Shown: positions 16,216 to 25,361 of the stretch, one piece after another | How the letters are laid out: each line of letters opens with the position of its first letter | How positions within the stretch are numbered: the stretch's first letter is position 1 | Origin: an uncultured Alphaproteobacteria bacterium | GTDB taxonomy: Bacteria > Pseudomonadota > Alphaproteobacteria > Sneathiellales > Sneathiellaceae | Assembly (NCBI GenBank): GCA_913062525.1 | Contig: CAJXWA010000008.1 | Location: forward strand, 1-46,485 | Reading direction: 5' to 3' | DNA length: 46,485 bases | Notes under the pieces: generated by a model | The model's input: only the letters and a program-made list of their open reading frames with translations | Told to the model about the DNA's origin: nothing | Database searches by the model: none | Program-made: the position numbers and the translations under genes

Positions 16216-17556
16216 TTATTCAAATTCCATTGCTTGAAAAATACGGGCTGCGTTTCTGAGTGACAGAAATTCATAGGTATCCAAATGCTCGTATGCGGTT
16301 TGGTCGATCTTGTAGGCGTCATTTAGCCCGCCATCATTATCAATAATGTCTTTAATTTTATCGCGCATAAACACGAGGTAATCTCTCGTGTATTTGGTGA
16401 CTTCCGCCATATTGGTAGGACTACCGTGCCCCGGTATTACGATTTTCGCCCCTAAACCTTCAAAGGCTTCCCACGTTTCAATCCAACCTGCTGTGTCTGT
16501 ATCTTCAAAAACAGGCAGCATCCGTTGATGAAATGCCATATCACCAGAGATCACCAGCTTCTTCTCTGGCATCCAAAGCATAATATCCCCGGGTGAATGC
16601 GCTGGGCCCAAGGTTTGAAGCTCAATACGAGTGGTGCCCAGTTCGATTATTTTTTTCTCTGAAAACGTTTCATCTGGATGCACAAGAATAGTGCCATAAA
16701 ATTTATCTCTAAGTCTTCGTTTGGCACTGGTAACGATGGCATCCCCGCGCTCCTCAATCTCCATAGCAGCATCTTCATGGGCTATCACAGGAACACCGAG
16801 ATCTTGCCAGTAGGATGCGCCCAATGCGGCGTGGCCTTGCCCATTTTCTAAAACCAAATATTTAACCGGCTGATCTGTTACTTTTTTGATCTCATCATGT
16901 AGTGATTTTGCAAGAAGCCAAGACCCGCCACCATTAAAAACTACAACACCATCGCCAGTTACCACAAACGATAGGTTATTATTATGGCCGGAATTTTCAT
17001 AAGTGGAGGGCGCCGTTTGACCGATAGCGGACCAAACACCGTCAGCCACCTTCTCTGGCAGTGCATAAAGGAAACTGTTAAGGGCCAAGTCAGGTTGTTC
17101 TATCGCCAGACCCGCTTTTTTCCAAGCGGGGAAACCGTCCGTGTAGTTTCGAACATTGACATACCCCAGCCGTTTTAAGGTGAGTACAGCAAGAAGGCTG
17201 CGTTGATTGTCATCGTCATAGACAACAATGGGCGCATTTTTATCAGCCACGGCTTCGCCAATACGAAATTCTAACCAACCCCGCGGGATAGACAAAGATC
17301 GCGTCGCCCTAATAATTCCCCCGGATAATTTCACCTCTTCCAACGTCCGAACATCAAGCAATATCGTCGTTGGATTTTTGATCAGTTCAGACTTAAGTTC
17401 GTCGGTCGAAATTCCGGGAGTATGCTTTCGAAGTTCATCCAAGGATTGACCATTGGCCAGAATAGGTTCTTTTTCAGTTTCCACTGCCATCACTGGAGAG
17501 ACAAAAGATAAGCCTAAACCCAAAGTAACTGCCGCTACACCAATTGCCAATTTCAT
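16216..17556 (-). CDS. Exported rhodanese / metallo-beta-lactamase-fold fusion with degenerate sites
   Basis: 446 residues with a signal peptide (about 1-24, ending PVMA). Residues about 45-150 are a rhodanese domain (ILLDVRTLEE, GFPAWKKAGL). Its active loop reads YDDDNQRS (113-120), where active enzymes have Cys after Tyr, so sulfur transfer by the usual route is unlikely. Residues about 165-400 are a metallo-beta-lactamase fold: motif 1 reads ENGQGHAALG instead of HxHxDH, while His320 (GPAHSPGD), Asp339 (SGDMAF) and His377 (PGHGSP) are kept. A partial metal site is therefore likely. Similar SoxH-like proteins occur near sulfur or methanol oxidation genes; none is seen here. Confidence 0.8.
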   Translation of the reverse strand: MKLAIGVAAVTLGLGLSFVSPVMAVETEKEPILANGQSLDELRKHTPGISTDELKSELIKNPTTILLDVRTLEEVKLSGGIIRATRSLSIPRGWLEFRIGEAVADKNAPIVVYDDDNQRSLLAVLTLKRLGYVNVRNYTDGFPAWKKAGLAIEQPDLALNSFLYALPEKVADGVWSAIGQTAPSTYENSGHNNNLSFVVTGDGVVVFNGGGSWLLAKSLHDEIKKVTDQPVKYLVLENGQGHAALGASYWQDLGVPVIAHEDAAMEIEERGDAIVTSAKRRLRDKFYGTILVHPDETFSEKKIIELGTTRIELQTLGPAHSPGDIMLWMPEKKLVISGDMAFHQRMLPVFEDTDTAGWIETWEAFEGLGAKIVIPGHGSPTNMAEVTKYTRDYLVFMRDKIKDIIDNDGGLNDAYKIDQTAYEHLDTYEFLSLRNAARIFQAMEFE

Positions 17557-17628
17557 GATCTATCCCCAAATTCTGCCCCGTTAATCAAGAGCCATTAAGA
17601 TAGAGTGTGTCATGAATTAAAACATATT

Positions 17629-17644
17629 CCAATTCTTGAATTGG
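17629..17644. promoter_or_regulatory. Perfect palindrome upstream of the rhodanese fusion
   Basis: CCAATTCTTGAATTGG, 7-bp arms with a 2-nt centre, 73-88 bp upstream of the rhodanese-fusion start and 49 bp after the sulfotransferase stop. It may be an operator (ArsR-like sites are similarly AT-rich palindromes) or part of a terminator; position fits both. Confidence 0.4.
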
Positions 17645-17692
17645 TTATTTCAATTTTGGTTAAAGTGAAACACTTAGGCCCAGCTGGTCATG

Positions 17693-19612
17693 CTACTGAA
17701 TATCTTTTACATTTTGAAAGGCGGAAATCAAAAGAGAGAGTTCGGATTTATAATTTTTCCAACGGCCCACAAACTCTGGCCTTAAGCCTAGATCACCACT
17801 AGGCGGTGAATTATCCAGATTACAAAACTCAAAAATTTGTCGAACGGTTTCATCCGTATCGGCAATCAACCCCTCATAAGTCACGTTAAGGATATGATTT
17901 TCATACAAGTTTGCCCAATGAACCATGAGACTGCGATAATGAAGCCAGAACTCTCCCACATGCTGCATTCTATAGGAGTATTTATTGCCTTCTTGATAGT
18001 GCTTAAAGAATGTCTCTAGCGCCTGATCCAATGGATTTCGTTCACAGTTAATCACCCGTAATCCCGGCAAGGTTTTAAACATAAGGCCGATAAAGGGGAA
18101 ATTGGCTGGGATTGTATTTACAAAATACCGAGCATCCAAATTCTTTGTCTGTAATCTAGCGAGATAATCTCTACCGAATTTTTCTAGAATTTCTGGCTTA
18201 ATCTCATCAACGCATTCGGGGTATTTTGTGGTAACGCCCTGGGCCTCAGTCAATTGGCCGAACAGTTCTACGAATTCCTTGTCTTCATCCATTGCATGGA
18301 CTAGCGGATTGGTTTTTAAGATTTTTTCGATTTGCGTTTTACCAGAACGAGACATCCCAATGATCATTATTGGAACTGGCGCTGCCTCACGGGCACTCAA
18401 ACGCTGTGCAAAAACAGGCTTATCAAAGGCTTTAGCGCAACGCACCATGTATCGCCGGTGATTTTCCATATCAAACAAATTCGTTTTGCCATAATACAGA
18501 TTTGCTGATGAATATAGGCCAAACGCTGCTGAGTATTCCCCCATATTGTCCATGGCTTTTCCAAGAGCTAACTGGAGTTTTGCCTTATCGTCGTCATTAA
18601 TATTTTCCTGCCCAAGCAATCTTGCCAATTCAGAAAGCGGCTTATCCCCTTTTTGAAAGTGGTGTATTTTCGCACGAGAGCAGTGAATATTTATCAAGTC
18701 AGGTTGAAGAAAAAGCGATCGTTCATATAATTCAAGAGCCCTTACGGGCTGTTCCATACGCCGATATAGATTTCCTAAGTTGCCAAGTGCCTCCGCATTA
18801 TTTGGATCGAGTTCTGTGGCTTTCAATGACATTTCAAGGGCTGTATCCCATTCATCCATATCTCTAAGAACAAGTCCGTAATTATTGTGATAACCCGAAT
18901 TTTCAGGATCCAGCTCGATGGCACGTTTAAAACATTGTACCGCCTGTTCAAAATTGTCACTTTTCCGGTATGCAAGTCCTAAGGCTTCATGCATTTCCGC
19001 ATTTTCGTCATTCAAACTCAGGCCACCCTTGAACAATTTGATGGCTTCACTGTAATGCTCTGACGCGGCGAGCGCAGTTCCAACAAGTCCATAGACCAGC
19101 TCCTGCTGATCCCCAGCTGCGCGAATTGCAACATTAAAACTCTCACGAGCATCCTGCAGATGGCCCAAATTCAATTGACAACGACCAAGATTTACGTGAC
19201 CCATGTATAGTTCAGGAGCTAGTTTTATTGTTTTCCGGTAACAATCGGCCGCACGATTAAAATCAGACATATGCCGGTATACGTTACCCAAATCATTGTG
19301 GTAATCCGCAGTCTCTGGTGCCATATCAATGGCTTTTTGAGCACTAGCAATAGCTTCAATCCTCATATTGAGAGAGGATTGAAGTCTAGACATCTCACTA
19401 TATATTCCCGCAATTTTCGGGTGCTTTTCGCTTAACTTCTGTAAATTTTGAAGTCCTTGTTCTTTTTTCCTGAGGCTAATGCAAATTTTTGCATACAACG
19501 TTATGACTTGAAAAGGAAAGGGTTTTCCGGCCGAAAATATAGACAGACATGCTTTTTCAGCCGTTTCAAATTTACCCGCTGTAAACAGTTCCTGAATTTC
19601 ATTAACGCTCAT
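17693..19612 (-). CDS. TPR-repeat sulfotransferase-domain protein
   Basis: 639 residues. Residues about 1-400 are tetratricopeptide repeats; clear units include YHNDLGNVYRHMSDFNRAADCYRK, MHEALGLAYRKSDNFEQAVQCFKR and NYGLVLRDMDEWDTALEMSLKA. From about 412 there is a sulfotransferase domain. Its phosphate-binding loop is GMSRSGKTQIEKIL (419-432); most relatives have PRSGTT, so Lys replaces the first Thr. A second motif (INCERNPLDQALETFF) matches the 3'-phosphate-binding part. It transfers sulfate from PAPS to an unknown acceptor, perhaps a protein, lipid or polysaccharide. No promoter is evident in the 95 bp after the RTX gene apart from the terminator, so read-through transcription is possible. 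Confidence 0.85.
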   Translation of the reverse strand: MSVNEIQELFTAGKFETAEKACLSIFSAGKPFPFQVITLYAKICISLRKKEQGLQNLQKLSEKHPKIAGIYSEMSRLQSSLNMRIEAIASAQKAIDMAPETADYHNDLGNVYRHMSDFNRAADCYRKTIKLAPELYMGHVNLGRCQLNLGHLQDARESFNVAIRAAGDQQELVYGLVGTALAASEHYSEAIKLFKGGLSLNDENAEMHEALGLAYRKSDNFEQAVQCFKRAIELDPENSGYHNNYGLVLRDMDEWDTALEMSLKATELDPNNAEALGNLGNLYRRMEQPVRALELYERSLFLQPDLINIHCSRAKIHHFQKGDKPLSELARLLGQENINDDDKAKLQLALGKAMDNMGEYSAAFGLYSSANLYYGKTNLFDMENHRRYMVRCAKAFDKPVFAQRLSAREAAPVPIMIIGMSRSGKTQIEKILKTNPLVHAMDEDKEFVELFGQLTEAQGVTTKYPECVDEIKPEILEKFGRDYLARLQTKNLDARYFVNTIPANFPFIGLMFKTLPGLRVINCERNPLDQALETFFKHYQEGNKYSYRMQHVGEFWLHYRSLMVHWANLYENHILNVTYEGLIADTDETVRQIFEFCNLDNSPPSGDLGLRPEFVGRWKNYKSELSLLISAFQNVKDIQ

Positions 19613-19650
19613 GCGATATCACTTTTCAAATTTATCGATTGGGCAATAAA

Positions 19651-19688
19651 AAACCCGCTGCGGATTTTTGTCAATCTACAGCGGGTTT
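19651..19688 (-). terminator. Intrinsic terminator of the first RTX gene
   Basis: AAACCCGCTG ... CAGCGGGTTT with 10-bp arms, followed on the minus strand by TTTATT. It lies 20 bp after the RTX stop codon and has the same arms as the terminator behind the second paralogue. Confidence 0.85.
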
Positions 19689-19707
19689 CTTAATCAACAG
19701 TTAGTTT

Positions 19708-22410
19708 TTAACTGACATCGCCAAATCCAACAACGATACCCATTTCAGCAAGGTCATCAGATGTCATGTTTGTGCTTGCACCAACATTCGCAAGCGCGTC
19801 GCCTGCAACGGTTATAGAGAAATTCTCAATACCTTCGATGGTCAAAACATTGTCTTCAATATTCACTTGGTAAGCCCGCTGATCAGCGTTGTTAATTCCA
19901 AGATTATCAAACAAGGCGTCTAGATCGATTGTGTCACCTTCGCTCAGATGATTGAAATCGCTAATGACGTCGTGACCTTCGCTGCGTGTAATGGTGTTAT
20001 TACCAATCACTATCTCAAAGGAATCATCGCCATCGAATTCTTTATGCAATTGCTTATCCCAATCATCAGCTCCTTCGTAGACGAATGTGTCAGCACCCTC
20101 TCCGCCAACCAAAGTGTCATCACCGAGTTGTCCGATCAGAACGTCATCACCAGCGTCGCCTTTAAGCGTATCTTCGAAGAATTTACCGATGGTATTTCCT
20201 TCACGGTCTACCAAATTAAACTCACCGGCCTGTTCACCCTCACCGGTGTCTGAGTAAGAATATCCAACGACGGTATAATCACCCAGGAAGTCACCAATAA
20301 GTGTGTCATTCCCTTCGCCGCCGCAAAGAACGTCGTTAAAGGCACTTATATCGTTATCTGCATTGCTTTGATTATTCGTGCTTGTGGCGTGGCCATCTAT
20401 TTGAAGAAAATTTTTGCCACTAGAAAATGTAATGAACGCTGAATCCCCAACAAGCAAGTCACCGCCGGCACCGCCGATAAGCGTATCGTTCCAAGCATCA
20501 ACAGTATTGCCAGTGATCGTTCCCGCAAGAGCTTCATTGGTTCCCACATCATAACTGACATCGATATCAAATACGGCATCTACATTTGTGTTGCCTGCGA
20601 AAAGTAGATCACCCACTAAGATGTCAGCGTTATTTTCACCGTCATCCGTTCCATCATCACCGCGCAAGATATCGTTAAATGCGCTGTAAGAATTGTTCTG
20701 GATAGTTCCACCGCTAGCTGTGATGGTATCGCCATCATATACAGTATCGCTGCTAGCGTCATATTGCATATCCACGGTTTGTTCGATATACAAGGCTGTT
20801 TCATTGCCACCTAATGCTAAAACAATGGCATCACCTGCCATGATATCTGATCCGGCTCCACCGTCCATAACATCGTTGTGGAAGTTATATTCATTGTTTT
20901 CAATGGTCCCGCCGTTTGCAACACCGTACATAAAACCCGATGAGCCATACATGGAATCTACATCGCCGTCAGCATAGAATTCAGCTTCAGTTTCTAAATA
21001 AACATTTGAACTACTGTCGTCATTTCCATATCCACCGGAAAAATAGTCTTCCATAAACAGATCACCAGCCATGACATCACCACCAGATCCACCGATGATC
21101 AAATCCCCTTGAGCCGAGAATTTATTTCCAGAATAGTCAGCTGTTTCAGCATCAAGTGAAGCGGTAAATTCTATTGTAGAAGAGACACGGACTTGAGTGT
21201 CACTCAGCTCTTCACCAAACAACAAGCTGCCAACAGCAATATCACCGACCAACAATTGAGTGTTCGTCCCTAGGCTTCCATCAATGATATCTTCATTGGC
21301 AGAGAAAACGTTATCACGGGCATCATACTCTTCCCCAGAAAAGCTGGAAGTCATGCTGATTCCGATACTTCTGCTGCCTTCATAATTTGAATGCGTCATA
21401 AGAATGTCGCCGACGATTACTTCAGAATTTTCCCCGCCAACGATTGAATCGTTGTAAGCCGTTACAACATTGTCAGAACCAGAAGCACCTGGTTGCGTTC
21501 CTGTAATATCAAATTCTGCATCCAATTCGGTATTGCCATAATTTCGACCATTCATACTAGCAAACTGATCACCAACGATGGTTGTGGTTTCAGGCGTTCC
21601 AATAATTTGATCATTAAAAACGGAAACCTCAACATCACTCTTTGCAAATTCAGCTGAAAAGTCCATGTAGGCGCCATCGGTGCCATACATTCCGTCCATA
21701 TATTGATCACCAACAATCGTTTCAACGCCGGGATCGATGGTATTTTCATCTAGTATATCGTTATAAACGCTAAAATTACCTTCGGCAGTTGGATCAATCC
21801 GATTTTCACCATCGCCTGAACGTTCCGGCTGATTGCCATCGCCATCGACAATTTCACCGTCTTCGTAATAGGCAAATCCGTTAGGATTATCTTCTGCAGG
21901 TTGATCACGGAAAGTCTCGCGAAATGCCGCAACTTTAACATCAAACAATTCATTGCAAGGATCGATCGCTATTGATGTTGGTTCGTCTTCGATTGCAACT
22001 TCCAATTCTTCGATGGGATCGTCACTTGTAAATACAAGTTCAGTGCCTTCAAGCAGACCTTCTATTGAAAGACCATCGCCCAAACCTTCATCTGTCGCTG
22101 GATTGAAAGATGCACCGCCGCCAGTTCCGCCGCCAGCGGCTCCGCCCGCAGCAGGTGCCAGATTTCCAAGCTCTGATGCATCTATAGCAGCTTGCAGATC
22201 TTCGAGAGTAATAACAGAACCGTCGGCCATTGTTAGTTGAACCGGGAGCTCACTAGCTGATGCTATTGTATAATTATTTAGGGTGATATCTTCGGAGGAA
22301 CCATCAAACTTGATTATTAAATCGGCACCATCTTGAATGAATTGGGCACCATCTAAAGAACTGATATTCAACTTTACTGCCGCTGAATTTAGCAAATTAA
22401 AATTTGACAT
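19708..22410 (-). CDS. RTX-like type I secreted protein with long-period repeats (paralogue 1)
   Basis: 900 residues, very acidic. Residues 1-85 form a module found also in the next gene (SSLDGAQFIQDGADLIIKF, LPVQLTMADGSVITLEDL), resembling N-terminal prefix domains of large type-I-secreted adhesins. It ends in PAAG (86-89) and a Gly-rich linker. Residues 212-710 carry nine repeats of the type hxAxND-hhxGGxGxDhhhGD, with ND pairs near 217, 266, 320, 373, 435, 512, 579, 641 and 692. A short-period RTX block (EDTLKGDAGDDVLIGQLGDD) follows near 746-774, then a C-terminal secretion region ending VVGFGDVS. Likely secreted through an ABC/TolC type I system and folded by Ca2+. No transporter gene is in view. 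GGAG lies 7 nt before the ATG. Confidence 0.85.
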   Translation of the reverse strand: MSNFNLLNSAAVKLNISSLDGAQFIQDGADLIIKFDGSSEDITLNNYTIASASELPVQLTMADGSVITLEDLQAAIDASELGNLAPAAGGAAGGGTGGGASFNPATDEGLGDGLSIEGLLEGTELVFTSDDPIEELEVAIEDEPTSIAIDPCNELFDVKVAAFRETFRDQPAEDNPNGFAYYEDGEIVDGDGNQPERSGDGENRIDPTAEGNFSVYNDILDENTIDPGVETIVGDQYMDGMYGTDGAYMDFSAEFAKSDVEVSVFNDQIIGTPETTTIVGDQFASMNGRNYGNTELDAEFDITGTQPGASGSDNVVTAYNDSIVGGENSEVIVGDILMTHSNYEGSRSIGISMTSSFSGEEYDARDNVFSANEDIIDGSLGTNTQLLVGDIAVGSLLFGEELSDTQVRVSSTIEFTASLDAETADYSGNKFSAQGDLIIGGSGGDVMAGDLFMEDYFSGGYGNDDSSSNVYLETEAEFYADGDVDSMYGSSGFMYGVANGGTIENNEYNFHNDVMDGGAGSDIMAGDAIVLALGGNETALYIEQTVDMQYDASSDTVYDGDTITASGGTIQNNSYSAFNDILRGDDGTDDGENNADILVGDLLFAGNTNVDAVFDIDVSYDVGTNEALAGTITGNTVDAWNDTLIGGAGGDLLVGDSAFITFSSGKNFLQIDGHATSTNNQSNADNDISAFNDVLCGGEGNDTLIGDFLGDYTVVGYSYSDTGEGEQAGEFNLVDREGNTIGKFFEDTLKGDAGDDVLIGQLGDDTLVGGEGADTFVYEGADDWDKQLHKEFDGDDSFEIVIGNNTITRSEGHDVISDFNHLSEGDTIDLDALFDNLGINNADQRAYQVNIEDNVLTIEGIENFSITVAGDALANVGASTNMTSDDLAEMGIVVGFGDVS

Positions 22411-22440
22411 ATACTATCTCCGAAAATACGAGTGCAAAAC

Positions 22441-22516
22441 GCACTAAATCACTACCTTGGCGATATATATAGCAATAATTAGCCCAAGCCACATCCCCCA
22501 TACCTATGAAGTATAG
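22441..22516 (-). promoter_or_regulatory. Upstream region shared by both RTX genes (copy 1)
   Basis: Two blocks are shared with copy 2: GCACTAAATCACTA at 22441-22454, and CATCCCCCATA-NN-TATG-N-AGTATA at 22492-22516, which contains a CATA-NN-TATG palindromic core. The second block ends 82 bp before the ATG. The region between the blocks differs, so selection on both is likely. It looks like an activator site with the leader of the transcript. Confidence 0.6.
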
Positions 22517-22570
22517 TTTATTTATTTAACAACTTAAAGATGTAATCATAGATGTGTAAAATCCAATAAA

Positions 22571-22607
22571 AAACCCGCTGAGGACCAAATCTGTCCGCAG
22601 CGGGTTT
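22571..22607 (-). terminator. Intrinsic terminator of the second RTX gene
   Basis: AAACCCGCTG-A-GGAC, 7-nt loop, GTCC-G-CAGCGGGTTT: a long, almost perfect stem followed on the minus strand by TTTATT. It lies 30 bp after the stop of paralogue 2. Confidence 0.9.
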
Positions 22608-22637
22608 CAAATCAACCGTACCTGTTGAAGGTTGTAT

Positions 22638-25325
22638 TTAGCTTACATCGCCAAAACCGACAACAATACCCAATTCAGCAAGCTCATCGGATGTCATATT
22701 TGTGCTTGTGCCAACATTTGGAAGCGCGTCACCGGCTATGGTGATAGAGAAATTATCGACGCCTTCAATTGTCAAAACGTTGTCTTCGATATTCACCTGA
22801 TAAGCACGATCATCGGCATTTGCAATACCAAGATTGTCGAACAAGGCATCGAGATCAATCTGATCACCTTCACTTTGATGATTATAATCACTAATGACGT
22901 CGTGACCTTCACTGCGCGTAATAGTGTTATTCTCCACTTCAACGCTGTGGTTATCATCTCCGTCTGCTTCTTCATAAGAAACCGTATCCCAATCGTCGGC
23001 ACCTTCGTAGACGAATGTGTCGGCACCTTCGCCGCCAACCAATGTATCATCACCAAGTTGTCCGATCAGAACGTCATCTCCGGCATCGCCTTGAAGTGTA
23101 TCTTCAAAGAACTTACCGATAGTGTTGCCCTCTTGATCGACAAGATCAAATTCTCCGGCTTCTTCAGAATTTGAATAGTCGCCAACAACCACATACTCAC
23201 CGAGGAAATCACCGATTAGAGTATCATTTCCCTCACCGCCACAAAGAAGATCGTTAAAGGCTGTGATTTCATTGTCTGCATTGCTGCCATTATTCGAGCT
23301 CGTAGCATTGCCGTCAATTTCGAGTGTATTCTCACCACTAGCAAACGTTATGAAGGCTGAATCGCCAACGAGCAAGTCGCCACCAGCGCCGCCAATAAGG
23401 GTGTCATTCCAAGCATCAACAGTATTGCCTGTAATCGTTCCATTTGTGGCTTCGTTTGTTCCCGCGTTGTAACTGACATTAATATCAAAGTCAGCACGGA
23501 CGTTTGCATTACCAACGAAGAGAAGGTCACCTACGAGGAAATCAGCATTATTTTCGCCGTCGTCAGTTCCATCGTCACCGCGTAAAACATCATTAAAGGC
23601 GCTGTAGGAGTTATTCTGGATAGTTCCACCGTTAGCCGTGATTGTGTCGCCATGATATTCAGTGTCGCCGCTGGCATCATATTCCATATCAACGGATTGA
23701 ATAACGGAAATAGGTTTATTGCCACCACCTGTTGCCAAAACAAAGGCATCCCCAGCCATAACATCTGAGCCTGCACCACCGTCCATAACATCATTATGGA
23801 AATTAAATTCGTTGTTTTCGATTGTTCCGCCGTTTACCGCGCCATACATGTAACCCGCTGAGCCATACATGAGATCTACATTGCCATCGGCACCAAATTC
23901 ACCTTCGGTTTCCAGATATACACTGGAACTGTCCTGTCTTTTGCCGCCTGAGGAATTATCTTCCACAAACACATCACCAACCATGACGTCGTCGCCAGAA
24001 CCACCGATAATCAAGTCGCCTTGAGCGGAAAGCACATTTTCAGAATAACTCACTGTTTCTGAATGCAAGGAAGCTGTAAATTCTATTGTTGATATAACAT
24101 TGATGGGAGCATTGCTCTGTTCTTCTCCAAACAACGAGCTACCAACGGCCATATCACCAACCAACAACTGTGTGTTCGTTCCGAGGCTGCCATCAATAAT
24201 GTCTTCGTTGGCTGAGAAAACGTTGCCATTAGCATCATACTCGTCGCCTCTAAAGCTTGAGCTTGTGCTGATCTTGATTGTCCGAGCTCTTCGGCCATCT
24301 GCATGCGTCATTAGAATGTCGCCAACGATAACTTCAGTATTTTCGCCACCAACAATAGAGTCGTTATACACCGTCACGGTATTATCAGAACCAGAAGCGC
24401 CTGGTTGCGTTCCTGTAATGTCAAATTCTGCATCTAGTTGGCTACCGCGTGCACCGCGAGCTTCCATATTTGAGTATTGGTCACCAACAATTGTTTTGGT
24501 TTCAGTTGTTCCGGTAATTTGATCGTTAAAGACAGAAATTTCAACATTGCTGTCAGCAAACTCTCCAGTGAAATCCATATCAGGGGCGCCACGGCCATAC
24601 ATTACGTCGGCATACTGGTCACCTACAATTGTCTCAACGCCTGCTTCAATTGTATTTTCGTCCAATACATCATTGAAAACACTATAACTACCGTCAGCAG
24701 TTGTATCAATTTCATATCTACGGTCACCGGAGCGTTCTGGCTGGTTCCCATCACCATCGACAACGGTACCATTGTCGTAATAAGCAAATCCACTTGGGCT
24801 ATCTGCTTCTGACTGATCGCGGAAAGTTTCGCGGAATGCGGCAACTTTTGCATCAAACAAATCGTTACAAGGGTCAGTCGCAATGGCTGCTGTTTCTTGA
24901 ACACCAACTAGTTCTTCAGTGGTATCTCCTGTGTCCTCGTCTGAAGCGGCAATCTCAGTGCCGTCGAGCAAGGCTTCTGTTGAAAGTCCTTCGACCACTT
25001 CTTCGTCTGCAGCGGCACCAAAACCAGCGCCACCGCCAGTACCGCCGCCAGTCGCACCGCCTGCAGCAGGAGCGACATTTTCAAGGTCTGATGCATCAAT
25101 TGCAGAAAGTAAATCGTCAAGGCTAACAACAGATCCATCTGACAACGTCAATTGAACTGGAAGTTCACTAGTCGTTGCAATTTTAAAATTCGATAGGGTG
25201 ATGTCTTCGGAAGCGTCATCAAACTGGATTATTAAATCAGCGCCTTCTTGGACAAACTTGGCACCATCTAGGGAATCTACACTCAATTTTACTGCGGCTG
25301 AACTCAACAAATCATACTTGGACAT
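22638..25325 (-). CDS. RTX-like type I secreted protein with long-period repeats (paralogue 2)
   Basis: 895 residues from the ATG at 25325 (GAGG 8 nt upstream); an in-frame TTG one codon earlier is less likely. It aligns throughout with paralogue 1: the same 85-residue N-terminal module, PAAG at 86-89 with a Gly-rich linker, the PCNDLFDAKVAAFRETFRDQ segment, the nine ND...GD repeats, the RTX block and the same C-terminus VVGFGDVS. Most differences lie in the spacers between repeats (for example GGKRQDSSSV for GGYGNDDSSSNV) and in the linker (SDEDTGDTTEELVGVQ). Role probably the same: an exported, Ca2+-dependent surface or matrix protein. Same strand as its neighbour, but each gene has its own promoter region and terminator. 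Confidence 0.85.
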   Translation of the reverse strand: MSKYDLLSSAAVKLSVDSLDGAKFVQEGADLIIQFDDASEDITLSNFKIATTSELPVQLTLSDGSVVSLDDLLSAIDASDLENVAPAAGGATGGGTGGGAGFGAAADEEVVEGLSTEALLDGTEIAASDEDTGDTTEELVGVQETAAIATDPCNDLFDAKVAAFRETFRDQSEADSPSGFAYYDNGTVVDGDGNQPERSGDRRYEIDTTADGSYSVFNDVLDENTIEAGVETIVGDQYADVMYGRGAPDMDFTGEFADSNVEISVFNDQITGTTETKTIVGDQYSNMEARGARGSQLDAEFDITGTQPGASGSDNTVTVYNDSIVGGENTEVIVGDILMTHADGRRARTIKISTSSSFRGDEYDANGNVFSANEDIIDGSLGTNTQLLVGDMAVGSSLFGEEQSNAPINVISTIEFTASLHSETVSYSENVLSAQGDLIIGGSGDDVMVGDVFVEDNSSGGKRQDSSSVYLETEGEFGADGNVDLMYGSAGYMYGAVNGGTIENNEFNFHNDVMDGGAGSDVMAGDAFVLATGGGNKPISVIQSVDMEYDASGDTEYHGDTITANGGTIQNNSYSAFNDVLRGDDGTDDGENNADFLVGDLLFVGNANVRADFDINVSYNAGTNEATNGTITGNTVDAWNDTLIGGAGGDLLVGDSAFITFASGENTLEIDGNATSSNNGSNADNEITAFNDLLCGGEGNDTLIGDFLGEYVVVGDYSNSEEAGEFDLVDQEGNTIGKFFEDTLQGDAGDDVLIGQLGDDTLVGGEGADTFVYEGADDWDTVSYEEADGDDNHSVEVENNTITRSEGHDVISDYNHQSEGDQIDLDALFDNLGIANADDRAYQVNIEDNVLTIEGVDNFSITIAGDALPNVGTSTNMTSDELAELGIVVGFGDVS

Positions 25326-25361
25326 CAACTATACCTCAAAAAACTACATACTGTGCTACGT

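Noticed and set aside
24701-25126. Arg/Gln-rich plus-strand frame opposite the second RTX gene
   Set aside because: Its composition is the antisense shadow of Gly/Ala/Asp/Glu-rich codons; the paralogous locus does not keep the frame.
19708-25328. CRISPR or DNA-level repeat array in the RTX region
   Set aside because: Periodicity comes from protein repeats with variable spacing and diverged codons; no exact short repeats with unique spacers.
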